From contig CALMYL010000001.1 in assembly GCA_937873695.1 (NCBI GenBank), forward strand, positions 1-37,975: 37,975 nucleotides of DNA, written 5' to 3'. Of this stretch, positions 24,022 to 32,618 are shown one piece after another. This DNA comes from an uncultured Ignavibacteria bacterium (GTDB lineage Bacteria > Bacteroidota > Ignavibacteria > Tepidaquicellales > OLB5). The translations under genes were made by a program, and so were the position numbers. The stretch's first letter is position 1, and every line of letters begins with the position of its first letter. Under the pieces are notes generated by a model. The model saw nothing but the letters and a program-made list of their open reading frames with translations. It had not been told where the DNA came from and did not search any database.

Positions 24022-25281
24022 TCATTTCTTCCCTTTACTTCCCTCATCCTGTTTGGTTGGGGGAGTTGATTCCTTCTTAGGCTGTTCCTGCTTGGGTGGA
24101 TCGTTCTTTTTGGGCGGATCCTGCCTGGGCTGTTCCTGTTTTGGTGGATCATACTGCTTAGGCGGATCATTCTTTTTTGGCGGAGGGTTATACTGCTTGT
24201 TACCTTCATTATTTTTGTTACCTGAATCATCCTTCTTCTTCCAGCCATCGTTATTGTTGCTGCCTGTGTTATCTTTAGTTTTCGTTCCGTTGTCGCCTTT
24301 CGTTCCGTTGTTGTTCTTGGTGCCGTTATCACCGGTGGTATTATTGTTACCCTTGGTATTGTTGTTTCCTTTGGTACCATCGGTGGAGTTACCGCCGTCG
24401 TTCTTCTTCACGCCTGTGTTATTGCTGCCGGTTTTATCATCAATGATCTTTTTATCGTTCTTTATCTTTACATCGTCATCGGTTTTATTGCCGTTGTACT
24501 TTTTAACATTGTTGTACATTGATACGTCATTTGCAAGCTGGCGCTTGCCGGTTACTTCTTCGATGTTCTTCACACCGGGTCCGTTGTTATTCACACCGCC
24601 TACAGATACTTTGGGGTTAACATCATACAGTGAATTTTTGATAACCTCTGTTTGTATATACGGGTCAATTACCGGTCTTATCGGCGGAATAGGATCAGCG
24701 AAGCGGCGCTTCTCGATGAAGGTCCAGCACCGTACCTTGTAGCGCATGTTGTGGCAGCGCCATCCGTAGCCATGGTGATACCTTACCCACGGTGAAATAG
24801 GATACCAGCCGCAATAGCCGTCGTTATACATCCACACAACCCATGCGGGCGCGAAAACAAATCCGGGCGACCATACCCAGCCCCAGCGGTCTGACCACCA
24901 CCACCTGCCGTAATGGCAGGTGCGCCATCCCCAGGTGTAATATGATACCCACATCCAGCCGTAGTTGGTGTACTGCCAGTACCCGTTGGAGTAAGGCGAC
25001 CAGCCTTCTTCGACGTTATTGGGTCTCCATACATAATCTGTGTTAATTTCAGGATCGATTCCGCCGGACTCGTCGGCAACAGCCTGCGGATCAATTTCTT
25101 CCTTGGTGACTTTTATCCACTCGCCTTCAGTTTTAAGCTCTTCCTGCACACCTTCGATGGTGAAGACGCTGTCGTTCTGGAAAACGACTGAGTCAGCCCC
25201 GCCGGCGAAGAGCTGCGCCGATGCGGCAATAACAAATGCCCCCGCCAGCGTAACCCCTCTGAAAAGTTTATGTAACAGCAT
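24022..25281 (-). CDS. secreted DUF6600-like protein with low-complexity tail
   Basis: This 419-aa protein starts with a signal peptide (MLLHKLFRGVTLAGAFVIAA, cut after about residue 26). The middle (about 75-200) is packed with Trp, Tyr and Gly (YSNGYWQYTNYGWMWVS, GRWWWSDRWGWVWSPGF, FAPAWVVW), the pattern of DUF6600 proteins, whose role is not known. From about residue 270 the sequence is low-complexity: Asn/Thr/Gly/Lys repeats (for example GNNNTTGDNGTKNNNG), then Pro/Lys/Asn/Asp/Gln repeats (PPKKNDPPKQYDPPKQ). It should be periplasmic or on the cell surface. The ATG at 25281 follows AAGGAG 7 bases upstream. It has no co-directional close neighbour. Confidence 0.8.
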   Translation of the reverse strand: MLLHKLFRGVTLAGAFVIAASAQLFAGGADSVVFQNDSVFTIEGVQEELKTEGEWIKVTKEEIDPQAVADESGGIDPEINTDYVWRPNNVEEGWSPYSNGYWQYTNYGWMWVSYYTWGWRTCHYGRWWWSDRWGWVWSPGFVFAPAWVVWMYNDGYCGWYPISPWVRYHHGYGWRCHNMRYKVRCWTFIEKRRFADPIPPIRPVIDPYIQTEVIKNSLYDVNPKVSVGGVNNNGPGVKNIEEVTGKRQLANDVSMYNNVKKYNGNKTDDDVKIKNDKKIIDDKTGSNNTGVKKNDGGNSTDGTKGNNNTKGNNNTTGDNGTKNNNGTKGDNGTKTKDNTGSNNNDGWKKKDDSGNKNNEGNKQYNPPPKKNDPPKQYDPPKQEQPRQDPPKKNDPPKQEQPKKESTPPTKQDEGSKGKK

Positions 25282-25974
25282 TTTAAACGCTCCTTCTTAA
25301 ATGGTTTTGAATTATTGTCAGTTTTATTTTATCCCCAAAAAAACAATAAAGCAAAACTATGACCCTCACCCCCCAGCCCCTCTCCCAAAGGGAGAGGGGG
25401 GAGATGGATTATGATTATTTTAATATTTATAATTAATGAACAATACAGTTTCCTGCATGTAAAATAATATAAAATTAATATGTTTGGGGTAACATTTTGT
25501 AAAAATATGTAACAGGGTAGGGGGGAGTACAGATTACAGACTTGCCTTACTGAACAGAGTGAAGGAAGGTTGCAAATTACAGATTAATGACCTCACCCCA
25601 TCCCGCTGAAGCCCCAACGGGGTAAACAAGGATTGCCCCTCTCCCTCCGAAGGCCCGAAGGGCTCCTTTGTAGAGTCCCTTCGGGACAAAAAAGCGCAGA
25701 ATGAGGGAGACTCTGCGGGTTTATATCCCTCACCCCCCAGCCCCTCTTCTTAAAAACAAGACCTTCGGCCCAAAGGGATCCCGCTAAGCAGAAGAGCGGG
25801 ACGTAAAAATCGACGGAGGGGAGAGGTATGTAGAAATTATCGATTTGTTTCCCCTCTCTTTTTCTCAAAGGGGCTCCTTTGGTGCAGGAGCGGGGTGAAT
25901 GAATGTTTGAGGTAAAAATAAAAAAAGGCAGCCAATTGGCTGCCTTTGAATTTTCAATTCATACTATGAATGAT
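25282..25974. repeat. intergenic repeats between the DUF6600-like gene and lat
   Basis: No gene is seen. Two copies of the C-rich element starting CCCTCACCCCCCAGCCCC lie at about 25363 and 25727. The second extends through ATCCCGCTAAGCAGAAGAGC and AAAAATCGACGG to about 25866, matching 21643-21776. An AT-rich 150-base piece separates them. The lat terminator closes the stretch. Confidence 0.75.
25910..25947 (-). terminator. intrinsic terminator after lat
   Basis: AAAGGCAGCC-AATT-GGCTGCCTTT is a perfect 10-bp hairpin. On the minus strand it runs straight into TTTTTATTTTT. It lies about 27 bases past the lat stop. Confidence 0.9.
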
Positions 25975-27336
25975 TTACAATTCCTTTACAACTGATTCAA
26001 TTACATCAAGACCTTCATCTATCTGCGCTTTTGTGATATTGAGTGACGGGCGGAAGCGGATGCTTCGCTCGCCGCAGCCAAGCAGTATCACGTTCTTTTT
26101 GAATATTTCAGCAACAGCTTTTCCGCGCAGCTCGCCGTTGGGAAGGTCAATGGCTGCGAATAATCCTTTGCCTCTTGCATTGCTGAGTTTTTCGGGGTAC
26201 TTGATCTGCATATCAGTAAGTTTGCCAAGTAAATGTGTGCCAACAATTGCGGCGTTTTCTACAAGGTTATCTTCCTTAATAATCTCGAGGTATCTCTTGA
26301 AGCGTATCATATCAACAATGTTGCCGCCCCATGTGGAGTTAATCCTGCTTGAGGTATGGAACACGTTTTCGGGAATTTCATCTACTCTTTCGGTAGCCAG
26401 AATTCCGCATACCTGTGTTTTTTTGCCGAACGAGATTATATCCGGCTGCACGTAGTGCTGATGCGCCCACCATTTACCTGTCATGCCCACGCCTGTCTGT
26501 ACTTCGTCAAATATCAACAGTATTTCATTCTCATCGCAAATCTTTCTGAGCTCACGGAAGAACTCAACCCTGAAATGATTATCTCCGCCCTCGCCCTGGA
26601 TAGGTTCAAGTATTATGCATGCGATATCATCTTTGTTATCAGCTATCGCTTTGTGAATTTCTGCAATAGCCTGCTTTTCGAGTTTTACGACTTCATCCAG
26701 ATTATTTTCATTCAAAGGGAAAGTTACTTTTGGATTGGTAATTCTTGGCCAGTCGAATTTGGGATACAATGCGACTTTAACAGGATCAGTGTTGGTAAGC
26801 GACATTGTGTAGCCTGTCCGCCCGTGGAATGCCTGTTTAAAATGAATTACCTTATGCCCTTTTTCTTCTGTGTAGCCCTTTTTAAAGTTTTTGCGAACCT
26901 TCCAGTCAAATGCTGTCTTCAGCGCGTTTTCAACTGCAAGTCCGCCGCCTTCGATAAAGAATGCGTACTTAAAATAAGAGGGGATGGCTGTCTCGAAGAA
27001 TGTCTTTACGAATTCCGCGAATTCAGCGTAATATATATCACTGTTGGATGGCTTGTTCAATGCGATCTTGCCGATATGCTCAATGAAAGCCGGGTTGTTC
27101 ATCTTGGGGTGATTCATACCAACGGGATTTGATGCCACGAATGAAAAAAGATCAAGGTACGGTCGGTTATTTCTTGCCTCATATATATATACGCCCTGAG
27201 ATTTATCAAGATCCATCACAATATCGAGTCCATCTACATTAATGTAATTCCTTAGTGTACCAAGCACATTATCGGGTTGTATCACATTCTTTACGTTCTG
27301 ACGGGTCATTGCTGTTTTGGTTATTACGTTATCCAT
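25975..27336 (-). CDS. lat: L-lysine 6-transaminase
   Basis: This 453-aa PLP enzyme moves the epsilon-amino group of lysine to 2-oxoglutarate, giving 2-aminoadipate semialdehyde. Class III aminotransferase features are present: IEGGGLAVENALK (128-140), FHGRTGYTMS (170-179), LEPIQGEGGDNHF (243-255), IFDEVQTGVGMTG (275-287) and the cofactor lysine in SFGKKTQVCG (302-311). The FGKKTQVCG and STWGGN motifs separate lysine 6-transaminase from ornithine or acetylornithine enzymes. The ATG follows AAAGGAG. It is downstream of asd by 122 bases on the same strand. Asd makes the precursor of lysine, so the pair links lysine synthesis and turnover. A good terminator follows. Confidence 0.92.
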   Translation of the reverse strand: MDNVITKTAMTRQNVKNVIQPDNVLGTLRNYINVDGLDIVMDLDKSQGVYIYEARNNRPYLDLFSFVASNPVGMNHPKMNNPAFIEHIGKIALNKPSNSDIYYAEFAEFVKTFFETAIPSYFKYAFFIEGGGLAVENALKTAFDWKVRKNFKKGYTEEKGHKVIHFKQAFHGRTGYTMSLTNTDPVKVALYPKFDWPRITNPKVTFPLNENNLDEVVKLEKQAIAEIHKAIADNKDDIACIILEPIQGEGGDNHFRVEFFRELRKICDENEILLIFDEVQTGVGMTGKWWAHQHYVQPDIISFGKKTQVCGILATERVDEIPENVFHTSSRINSTWGGNIVDMIRFKRYLEIIKEDNLVENAAIVGTHLLGKLTDMQIKYPEKLSNARGKGLFAAIDLPNGELRGKAVAEIFKKNVILLGCGERSIRFRPSLNITKAQIDEGLDVIESVVKEL

Positions 27337-27458
27337 TACCTTACGTCTCCTTTCATTCTAAAACTCACACTTATTTAAGAGTTTGAGTTTATTTTATTTG
27401 TGAAGCAAAAACTTATGTTACGAAATTTGTGCACAGAAATGAATGTCTGTGCTACTGA

Positions 27459-28457
27459 TCATTTTCCTTTTACGTATTCTTCCGCGATCTGCACTGCGTT
27501 TGTGGCTGCGCCTTTTCTGACGTTATCTGAGACTATCCATAAATTGATTCCGTGTTTAACAGATTCATCTTTTCTTATCCTGCCTACAAATACATCATCC
27601 TTTTCAGCGGAGTTAACCGGCATGGGATAAATGTTGTTAGCCGGATCATCGGTAACGGTCACTCCTTTTGCTGAGCTGAGTACCGCTTTCACATCATCAG
27701 GTGATACTTTTTTATCGAATTCGATATTAACCGATTCCCCGTGCCCGGTCATAGTAGGTATCCTTACGCATGTTGCCGTAATTGCCAGGTCTTTTCTGCC
27801 CATTATTTTGCGTGATTCATTGATCATCTTAAGCTCTTCGCGGGTGTAATTATCATCAAAGAACACATCAATATGCGGGATAGCGTTGTGCGCTATCCTG
27901 TGCGGAAAAGGGGAGTGCTCATACTGCTGCAGGTTGCGGAGTTCGGTTTCAAGCGCAGTAATTCCTTTATTGCCTGCGCCCGATACAGACTGGTATGTTG
28001 ATACCACAACTCGTTTAATTTTGAATGCCGTATCAAGCGGCTTAAGCGCAGTAACAAGCTGAATAGTTGAGCAGTTTGGATTGGCAATAATACCCTTGTT
28101 CTTAAACATATCCTGGCGGTTCACTTCAGGAACAACCAGCGGCACATCTTCCTGCATCCTGAATGCTGAGCTGTTATCAATAACTATCGCGCCATCAGCG
28201 GCCGCTTTTGGCGCCCACTCTCTTGAAACAGGGCCGCCTGCGGAGAAAAACGCGAATTCGAGATTCTTGAATATATGCGGCTCAAGCTTATGGAGCTTAA
28301 AAGTCTTGCCCTTTATGTTCAGTTCTTTTCCCGCTGAAGCATCAGAGGCAATTGCAACAACTTTGCCGACTTCAAAATGCCTTTCCTGGATAATTTCCAG
28401 TATCTTGCGGCCCACAAGTCCGCTTGCGCCAACTACTGCAATATCGTGTAATCTCAT
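27459..28457 (-). CDS. asd: aspartate-semialdehyde dehydrogenase
   Basis: This 332-aa enzyme reduces aspartyl phosphate to aspartate semialdehyde with NADPH, the branch point to lysine, threonine and methionine. The Rossmann loop VGASGLVGRKIL (9-20), the catalytic Cys129 in NPNCSTIQ and the active-site His239 in TMTGHGESV are clear. Length is normal. Its ATG overlaps the purM stop by one base (TAATG), so the two are translationally coupled although they belong to different pathways. lat follows. Confidence 0.95.
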   Translation of the reverse strand: MRLHDIAVVGASGLVGRKILEIIQERHFEVGKVVAIASDASAGKELNIKGKTFKLHKLEPHIFKNLEFAFFSAGGPVSREWAPKAAADGAIVIDNSSAFRMQEDVPLVVPEVNRQDMFKNKGIIANPNCSTIQLVTALKPLDTAFKIKRVVVSTYQSVSGAGNKGITALETELRNLQQYEHSPFPHRIAHNAIPHIDVFFDDNYTREELKMINESRKIMGRKDLAITATCVRIPTMTGHGESVNIEFDKKVSPDDVKAVLSSAKGVTVTDDPANNIYPMPVNSAEKDDVFVGRIRKDESVKHGINLWIVSDNVRKGAATNAVQIAEEYVKGK

Positions 28458-29452
28458 TATTCTGTAATCTCTCCGATAATATGATTTTTGATTTTTTGTT
28501 TCTTAAGCTGCTCTGTTATTGCTTTCGCATTTTTTTTGTTAACAATAAATATCAAACCAATTCCCATGTTGAAGACCTTACGCATTTCATTATCGCTTAT
28601 CCTGCCGGTACGCTGTATAAGCCCGAATATCGGATTCGGCTTCCAGGCGTTCCAGTCTATCTTTATCTTCAGGTGTTTGGGTACTACTCTTTTAGTATTG
28701 CCAAGTATCCCGCCGCCGGTTATGTGGCTGATTGAATTAACCTTAAACTTTTTTGTTACTAACTGAATCTCTTTTAAGTATGACCTGTGAACCTTCAAAA
28801 GCTCTTTAGCAAGAGTGCTTTTAAGTTCAGGTATATATTTAGTTAAACTGTATTTCTTAAGTAAAACATTCCGGGCAAGTGAGTAGCCGTTTGTGTGGAG
28901 TCCGCTGCTTGGTAAGCCAATTAAAACATCACCGGACCTAACATTCTTTTTATCTATGATCTTACCGCGCTCAACAGCCCCGATTATCGTACCTGCAACA
29001 TCGTAATCATTTTTGGCATATAGTCCGGGCATTTCGGCGGTTTCACCGCCTATCAGGGCCACGCCATTGGCTTTGCATCCGCGAACGAGTCCTTTAACAA
29101 TATCAATTGCTACTTTTGAGCTTAGTTTTCCGAAAGCCATATAATCCAGAAAGAACAGGGGGGAAGCTCCGCAAACAGCGATATCGTTTACACAATGGTT
29201 AACCAGATCTTCGCCGATTGTATCATGTTTTTTGGCAGAGACTGCTACTTTCAGCTTTGTGCCAACGCCATCTGTGCTGGCTACAAAAACGGGGTTTTTG
29301 TATGATTTTGGGATATTGAAAAATGCCCCAAAATTGCCAATTCCGCTGATAACTCCTTTATTGAAAGTACCCTTCACAAGCGGTTTTATCCTTTCAACAA
29401 ATTTATCTCCTTCGGAAATACTGACCCCTGCTGCTGAATAAGTAGATTTCAT
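28457..29452 (-). CDS. purM: phosphoribosylformylglycinamidine cyclo-ligase
   Basis: This enzyme of about 331 aa closes the imidazole ring of AIR in purine synthesis using ATP. Motifs include STYSAAGVSISEGD, the VASTDGVGTKLKVA segment, GGETAEMPGLY, GLPSSGLHTNGYSLAR and SHITGGGILGNTKRV, all typical of PurM. I start it at the ATG at 29452, where homologues begin; an in-frame TTG at 29458 would overlap the promoter. A TTG-N20-TATATTTG promoter ends only 3 bases before that ATG, suggesting a leaderless or nearly leaderless message. It is first in the unit purM, asd, lat. Confidence 0.95.
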   Translation of the reverse strand: MKSTYSAAGVSISEGDKFVERIKPLVKGTFNKGVISGIGNFGAFFNIPKSYKNPVFVASTDGVGTKLKVAVSAKKHDTIGEDLVNHCVNDIAVCGASPLFFLDYMAFGKLSSKVAIDIVKGLVRGCKANGVALIGGETAEMPGLYAKNDYDVAGTIIGAVERGKIIDKKNVRSGDVLIGLPSSGLHTNGYSLARNVLLKKYSLTKYIPELKSTLAKELLKVHRSYLKEIQLVTKKFKVNSISHITGGGILGNTKRVVPKHLKIKIDWNAWKPNPIFGLIQRTGRISDNEMRKVFNMGIGLIFIVNKKNAKAITEQLKKQKIKNHIIGEITE

Positions 29453-29455
29453 TAG

Positions 29456-29486
29456 CAAATATACCCAAAATTGGCATTATTTACAA
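29456..29486 (-). promoter_or_regulatory. Bacteroidota-type promoter for purM-asd-lat
   Basis: The minus strand has TTG (29486-29484), 20 bases, then TATATTTG (29463-29456). The start codon of purM lies 3 bases further on. Confidence 0.65.
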
Positions 29487-29668
29487 TTCTCAAAAGTGCT
29501 CATAATAGGCTGTTTTAGGCACATTTGCGGTTTAAAGTGTTTAAAGTGCATTAGCAAAAGTAGTATTTTCAGGTATTTTTAAATCATTTAAACAAAATAA
29601 CGGTTAACAGTGAGGGATATATTAACATATCACGGTATTTTTGAGGAACATTAAACTAACAAAAAGAC

Positions 29669-29917
29669 GTGAGAGCTGGCGAAAACAAAATCGTATTCAC
29701 AAAGGAAGAAGCAGAAGCGGGGAGAGAAAAAATTAAGCAATTTAAGATAAACATCTCGAAGGTTATCACCGATGAGGCGTGGAAACATTTTCCTGAGCTT
29801 TCAAAGCTGGAGCTTGAAAAGTTCGTTTTGTTCCAGGAAATAGTTAACACCGTTTCCGATGATCTGACATTCAAGATCAATAATCTATCCGGTAAAACAA
29901 ACCGGAAAACCGCTTAA
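29669..29917 (+). CDS. hypothetical 82-aa helical protein
   Basis: I do not recognise this small protein. It is hydrophilic and predicted mostly helical (TKEEAEAGREKIKQFKINIS, AWKHFPELSKLELEKFVLFQ), with no signal peptide or membrane segment. The only possible start is GTG at 29669, since an in-frame stop lies 12 bases before it, and the Shine-Dalgarno is poor. Support comes from its compact coding pattern and from a strong terminator at 29956-29990, 39 bases after the stop, with nothing else to terminate. Confidence 0.55.
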   Translation: MRAGENKIVFTKEEAEAGREKIKQFKINISKVITDEAWKHFPELSKLELEKFVLFQEIVNTVSDDLTFKINNLSGKTNRKTA

Positions 29918-29955
29918 TTTTTTCCTGGTTTCTTTCTGGGTTACACCGTTTTTAG

Positions 29956-29990
29956 ACGGGGATAGAATTTCTATCCCCGTTTTCGTTTTA
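29956..29990 (+). terminator. intrinsic terminator after the 82-aa gene
   Basis: ACGGGGATAG, a 5-base loop, CTATCCCCGT, then TTTTCGTTTTA: a perfect 10-bp GC-rich stem with a T run on the plus strand. Confidence 0.92.
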
Positions 29991-30072
29991 TTCAAAGAAC
30001 CATTTATGCCGCTTTAAAACAATTCGATAAATATTTCCTCTGAAATCCTTTCAGATTTTAAAAAAAATAGTG

Positions 30073-30080
30073 TAATTTTG
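30073..30080 (+). promoter_or_regulatory. possible -7 box before the 267-aa membrane protein
   Basis: TAATTTTG fits TAnnTTTG and lies 31 bases before the ATG. The -33 position has TTT rather than TTG, so it is weaker than the six full matches. Confidence 0.4.
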
Positions 30081-30110
30081 TAAAAACAAATTCAGGAGGA
30101 ATACTTTATC

Positions 30111-30914
30111 ATGAAAATGAACTGGGGAATGTGGATCGGACTGGGCGGCGCAGCCATAGGGCTTATTGTGGGACTTGGCGCCGTTATAGCAACAAAAGCA
30201 TGGTTCGCTTTGATAATTATGGTAATAGTTGTAGGTATAATGGGTAGTGTTTTCTGGAAAGTATTGTTCGGGCCTATGGTGTTAAGCCGGAGGCTTGCCA
30301 AATCAGGCTTTGCAACCACTGCAAGGGTTGTTGAAGTATCCGATACAGGGGTGACAGTGAACAATGCCCCGCAGGTAAAGATGATACTTGAAGTGACTCC
30401 CCCCAATGGTACAGCGTACCTGGTTGAAACCAAACAACTTATTTCCAGGCTGCAGACAGCAATGTACCAGCCGGGAAACATGATCCCAGTATTAATAGAC
30501 CTGAATGATAAGAACAGCATAGTAATTAACTATGAAGGAGCCGGCGGTTCATCGGGGCAAAACGTACAGTACTCCTCAGGTGTAGTTCCTTCGGGACCAT
30601 GGGCCGGTATGAGTCAGGCAGAAGCTGAAAAAAGACTGTTTGATAATGACGCAAAGAATAAGGAACTTCTAGCTTACGGCATTTCATCCAGGGCTATAGT
30701 TACAAAGTATACCTGGCTTGGAATCTATGTGAACGGCAATAATCCCGCAGTAGAAATTGAGGCCGAAGTTCTGGCATCTGACAGGCCCGCGTTCGGAGCC
30801 AAAATGATAGGAGTAATAATGGAGCAATCCGTTTCAAAATTCCAGGTGGGTGAAGAGATATATGTTAAGTATGACGCCAATAATGTATCTAAAGTGACCA
30901 TAGAACACAGTTGA
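30111..30914 (+). CDS. membrane protein with two similar beta-rich domains
   Basis: This 267-aa protein has two N-terminal membrane helices (about 7-28 and 33-54). Two related beta-rich stretches follow: about 65-125 (GFATTARVVEVSDTGVTVNN...ILEVTPPNGTAYLVE...PGNMIPVLIDLNDKNSIVINYE) and about 175-265 (GISSRAIVTKYTWLGIYVNGNNPAVEIEAEV...VGEEIYVKYDANNVSKVTIE). The shared plan (random residues, a strand with 'ARV', a 'VNN/VNG' turn, then 'V..D.N..S.V') suggests an internal duplication of a small SH3/OB-like domain; similar repeats are seen in DUF3592-like membrane proteins. The function is unknown. The ATG is preceded by AGGAGGA 11 bases upstream. Confidence 0.72.
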   Translation: MKMNWGMWIGLGGAAIGLIVGLGAVIATKAWFALIIMVIVVGIMGSVFWKVLFGPMVLSRRLAKSGFATTARVVEVSDTGVTVNNAPQVKMILEVTPPNGTAYLVETKQLISRLQTAMYQPGNMIPVLIDLNDKNSIVINYEGAGGSSGQNVQYSSGVVPSGPWAGMSQAEAEKRLFDNDAKNKELLAYGISSRAIVTKYTWLGIYVNGNNPAVEIEAEVLASDRPAFGAKMIGVIMEQSVSKFQVGEEIYVKYDANNVSKVTIEHS

Positions 30915-31073
30915 CCGGAAAGGGGTTATTGTATATATATTTAAAAGAGTTAGATTAGGGTATTTCTACTATTTTCACGGTATTTGTTCCGGCCTTAGGA
31001 TCTGTATCAATTGTTGTACCAGTAAATTCTTGTTTCTAAATCCTTCCGTTAGTTTATTCAGACTACAATAGCT

Positions 31074-31081
31074 TAATTTTG
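31074..31081 (+). promoter_or_regulatory. possible -7 box before the 257-aa barrel gene
   Basis: TAATTTTG fits TAnnTTTG and lies 25 bases before the ATG at 31107. No clear TTG is present 20 bases upstream. Confidence 0.35.
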
Positions 31082-31106
31082 TGTTACTTCAAAACAAGGG
31101 GGTAAC

Positions 31107-31880
31107 ATGAATTATTTAAAATTAGTGTTAGTTTTGATGCTGGTAAACATAACTTTAATTAACGCACAGCAGAAAGTGAAAACAAAGGTTCAAAGGAAGG
31201 TACCAAGAGTATCAATTGCTGTAAACGCAGGTTTTGGTTATGTGATGAGTTCTGCCAATGGCGAAGGCAAGGATTTTTTAAGCAGTTACAACACGCCGGG
31301 GGGAAACCTGTTTACTGCAAAGAACCTGGGTATGCAGCAGGGCTATGGAATAGGTGTGACAGCTAAATTCACGGTCACAAGGAACAAAAAGCTTTCAGTT
31401 ACAGGCACAACAGGCTACAACCTGTTCTACAATTCAGAAGACAGGGGCCTGAACCGCACGAGGTGGAACATTATAAATCTGGGAAGCGGTGTTGAATATA
31501 ATTTCACGCCAAAAGAACGGGAAAGCCTTTTTATCGGGGCAGATCTGAACTATAACCTGATGTTCGGGGCGTGGCAGTCAAACATCACCTATCCCGACGG
31601 GAGCACATCAAACATATATACAAATTTTAAACCGGCAAGCAGGCTGGGTATGAGCTTAACAACAGGGATGCAGTTCAAACTGAACAGGAGGGCGGATTTT
31701 TTTGTGGCCATAAAAGGCGTATGGGTGAACCTGATACCAAAACAGAATTATTACACCAGCGAAGCGTACAGCACATACATTAATGATTCCGGAAGCAGCA
31801 ACGGAATTGAGCTTAACGGAAGGAAAGAAATAATTTATCTGCAGGTTGTTGCCGGGGTAAACGTACCTCTCAGGTATTGA
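31107..31880 (+). CDS. outer-membrane beta-barrel protein
   Basis: This 257-aa protein has a signal peptide (MNYLKLVLVLMLVNITLINA, cut near AQQ). It then shows a basic stretch (KVKTKVQRKVPRVS) and repeated amphipathic strands (AVNAGFGYVMSS, GIGVTAKFTVTRNKKLSVTG, GSGVEYNFTPKERESLFIGA, LNYNLMFGAW, MQFKLNRRADFFVAIKGVWV), ending VVAGVNVPLRY. This is the outer-membrane porin-like barrel pattern (OMP_b-brl type). The start has GGGGG 4-5 bases upstream. It stands alone and is followed by a strong terminator, so it is probably a single-gene unit. Confidence 0.78.
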   Translation: MNYLKLVLVLMLVNITLINAQQKVKTKVQRKVPRVSIAVNAGFGYVMSSANGEGKDFLSSYNTPGGNLFTAKNLGMQQGYGIGVTAKFTVTRNKKLSVTGTTGYNLFYNSEDRGLNRTRWNIINLGSGVEYNFTPKERESLFIGADLNYNLMFGAWQSNITYPDGSTSNIYTNFKPASRLGMSLTTGMQFKLNRRADFFVAIKGVWVNLIPKQNYYTSEAYSTYINDSGSSNGIELNGRKEIIYLQVVAGVNVPLRY

Positions 31881-31947
31881 ACTGCCGAATTACGGGATTG
31901 TTTTCATAGCTGCATTAAATTTGGGGGAGTGCAGACTAACAGCTAAG

Positions 31948-31973
31948 GCGGGTTTTATAACCCGCTTTTTTAT
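31948..31973 (+). terminator. intrinsic terminator after the barrel gene
   Basis: GCGGGTT-TTAT-AACCCGC followed by TTTTTTATTT is a perfect 7-bp stem with T run, about 68 bases past the stop. Confidence 0.92.
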
Positions 31974-31988
31974 TTACTAAAGTATCAA

Positions 31989-31996
31989 TAAATTTG
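31989..31996 (+). promoter_or_regulatory. possible -7 box before the DinB gene
   Basis: TAAATTTG fits TAnnTTTG and lies 25 bases before the ATG at 32022. The -33 position falls in the T run of the preceding terminator. Confidence 0.4.
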
Positions 31997-32021
31997 CATA
32001 ATAAATCAAACATACACTAAA

Positions 32022-32531
32022 ATGAAATATACTTCATTAAACGAGTTTTTAAATGACTGGGCTTATGAAAGCTCATCAACCCTGAAAGTAATGAATGAAC
32101 TTACAGATCCGTCGATGGATCAGAAAGTAACGCCGGACGGAAGGTCACTTGGCTTTATTGGCTGGCATATCACTGAAACAGTTGGTGAAATGATGGCGAA
32201 AACAGGGCTCAAGGTCTTTTCGCCGGATATGGAATCAGGTAAATGGGATATGAACAAAGCCGCTGACCTGCGGGAGTGTTATAAACACGCCTCGGAATCG
32301 CTAGCGGAGAAGATAAAAGCGGAATGGAATGACCAAACACTTGATATTGAAGATGACATGTACGGCGAAAAATGGAACAGGGGTACTACGTTAAATATAC
32401 TTATCACACACCAGGCGCACCATAGGGGACAAATGACAGTATTAATGCGGCAGGCCGGACTTAAAGTGCCCGGATTCTACGGACCGAGCAAAGAAGAGGG
32501 GATAGCCTTCGGGATGGAACCGCATAAGTAA
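32022..32531 (+). CDS. DinB family protein
   Basis: This 169-aa, four-helix-bundle protein has the metal-binding histidines of the DinB/YfiT family: His49 in IGWHITETV, and His130 with His133/134 in THQAHHRGQM. Members coordinate a divalent metal and include thiol transferases and hydrolases, and several are stress-induced. The substrate here cannot be read. Length is normal. The gene stands alone and is followed at once by a heptamer repeat. Confidence 0.85.
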   Translation: MKYTSLNEFLNDWAYESSSTLKVMNELTDPSMDQKVTPDGRSLGFIGWHITETVGEMMAKTGLKVFSPDMESGKWDMNKAADLRECYKHASESLAEKIKAEWNDQTLDIEDDMYGEKWNRGTTLNILITHQAHHRGQMTVLMRQAGLKVPGFYGPSKEEGIAFGMEPHK

Positions 32532-32534
32532 AAT

Positions 32535-32618
32535 GTGAAACGTGAAACGTGAAACGTCAAATGTGAAATGTGAAACGTGAAACATCAAATGTCAAATGTC
32601 AAAATCCAAATGTCAGAA
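32535..32618 (+). repeat. tandem heptamer repeat (GTGAAAC/GTCAAAT)
   Basis: About twelve head-to-tail 7-base units alternate between GTGAAAC, GTCAAAT and close variants. The last units contain the start codon of the next gene. The array begins 4 bases after the DinB stop. Confidence 0.8.

Noticed and set aside
24053-24742. Plus-strand 229-codon frame opposite the DUF6600-like gene
   Set aside because: It is the antisense of a low-complexity coding region; long frames are expected there and there is no ribosome binding site.
26356-27132. Plus-strand 258-codon frame opposite lat
   Set aside because: The minus-strand frame is a complete, motif-bearing lysine transaminase; the antisense frame is a shadow.
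27337-27458. Lysine riboswitch before lat
   Set aside because: Only 122 bases with a weak AAACTCA/TGAGTTT pairing; no recognisable riboswitch core.
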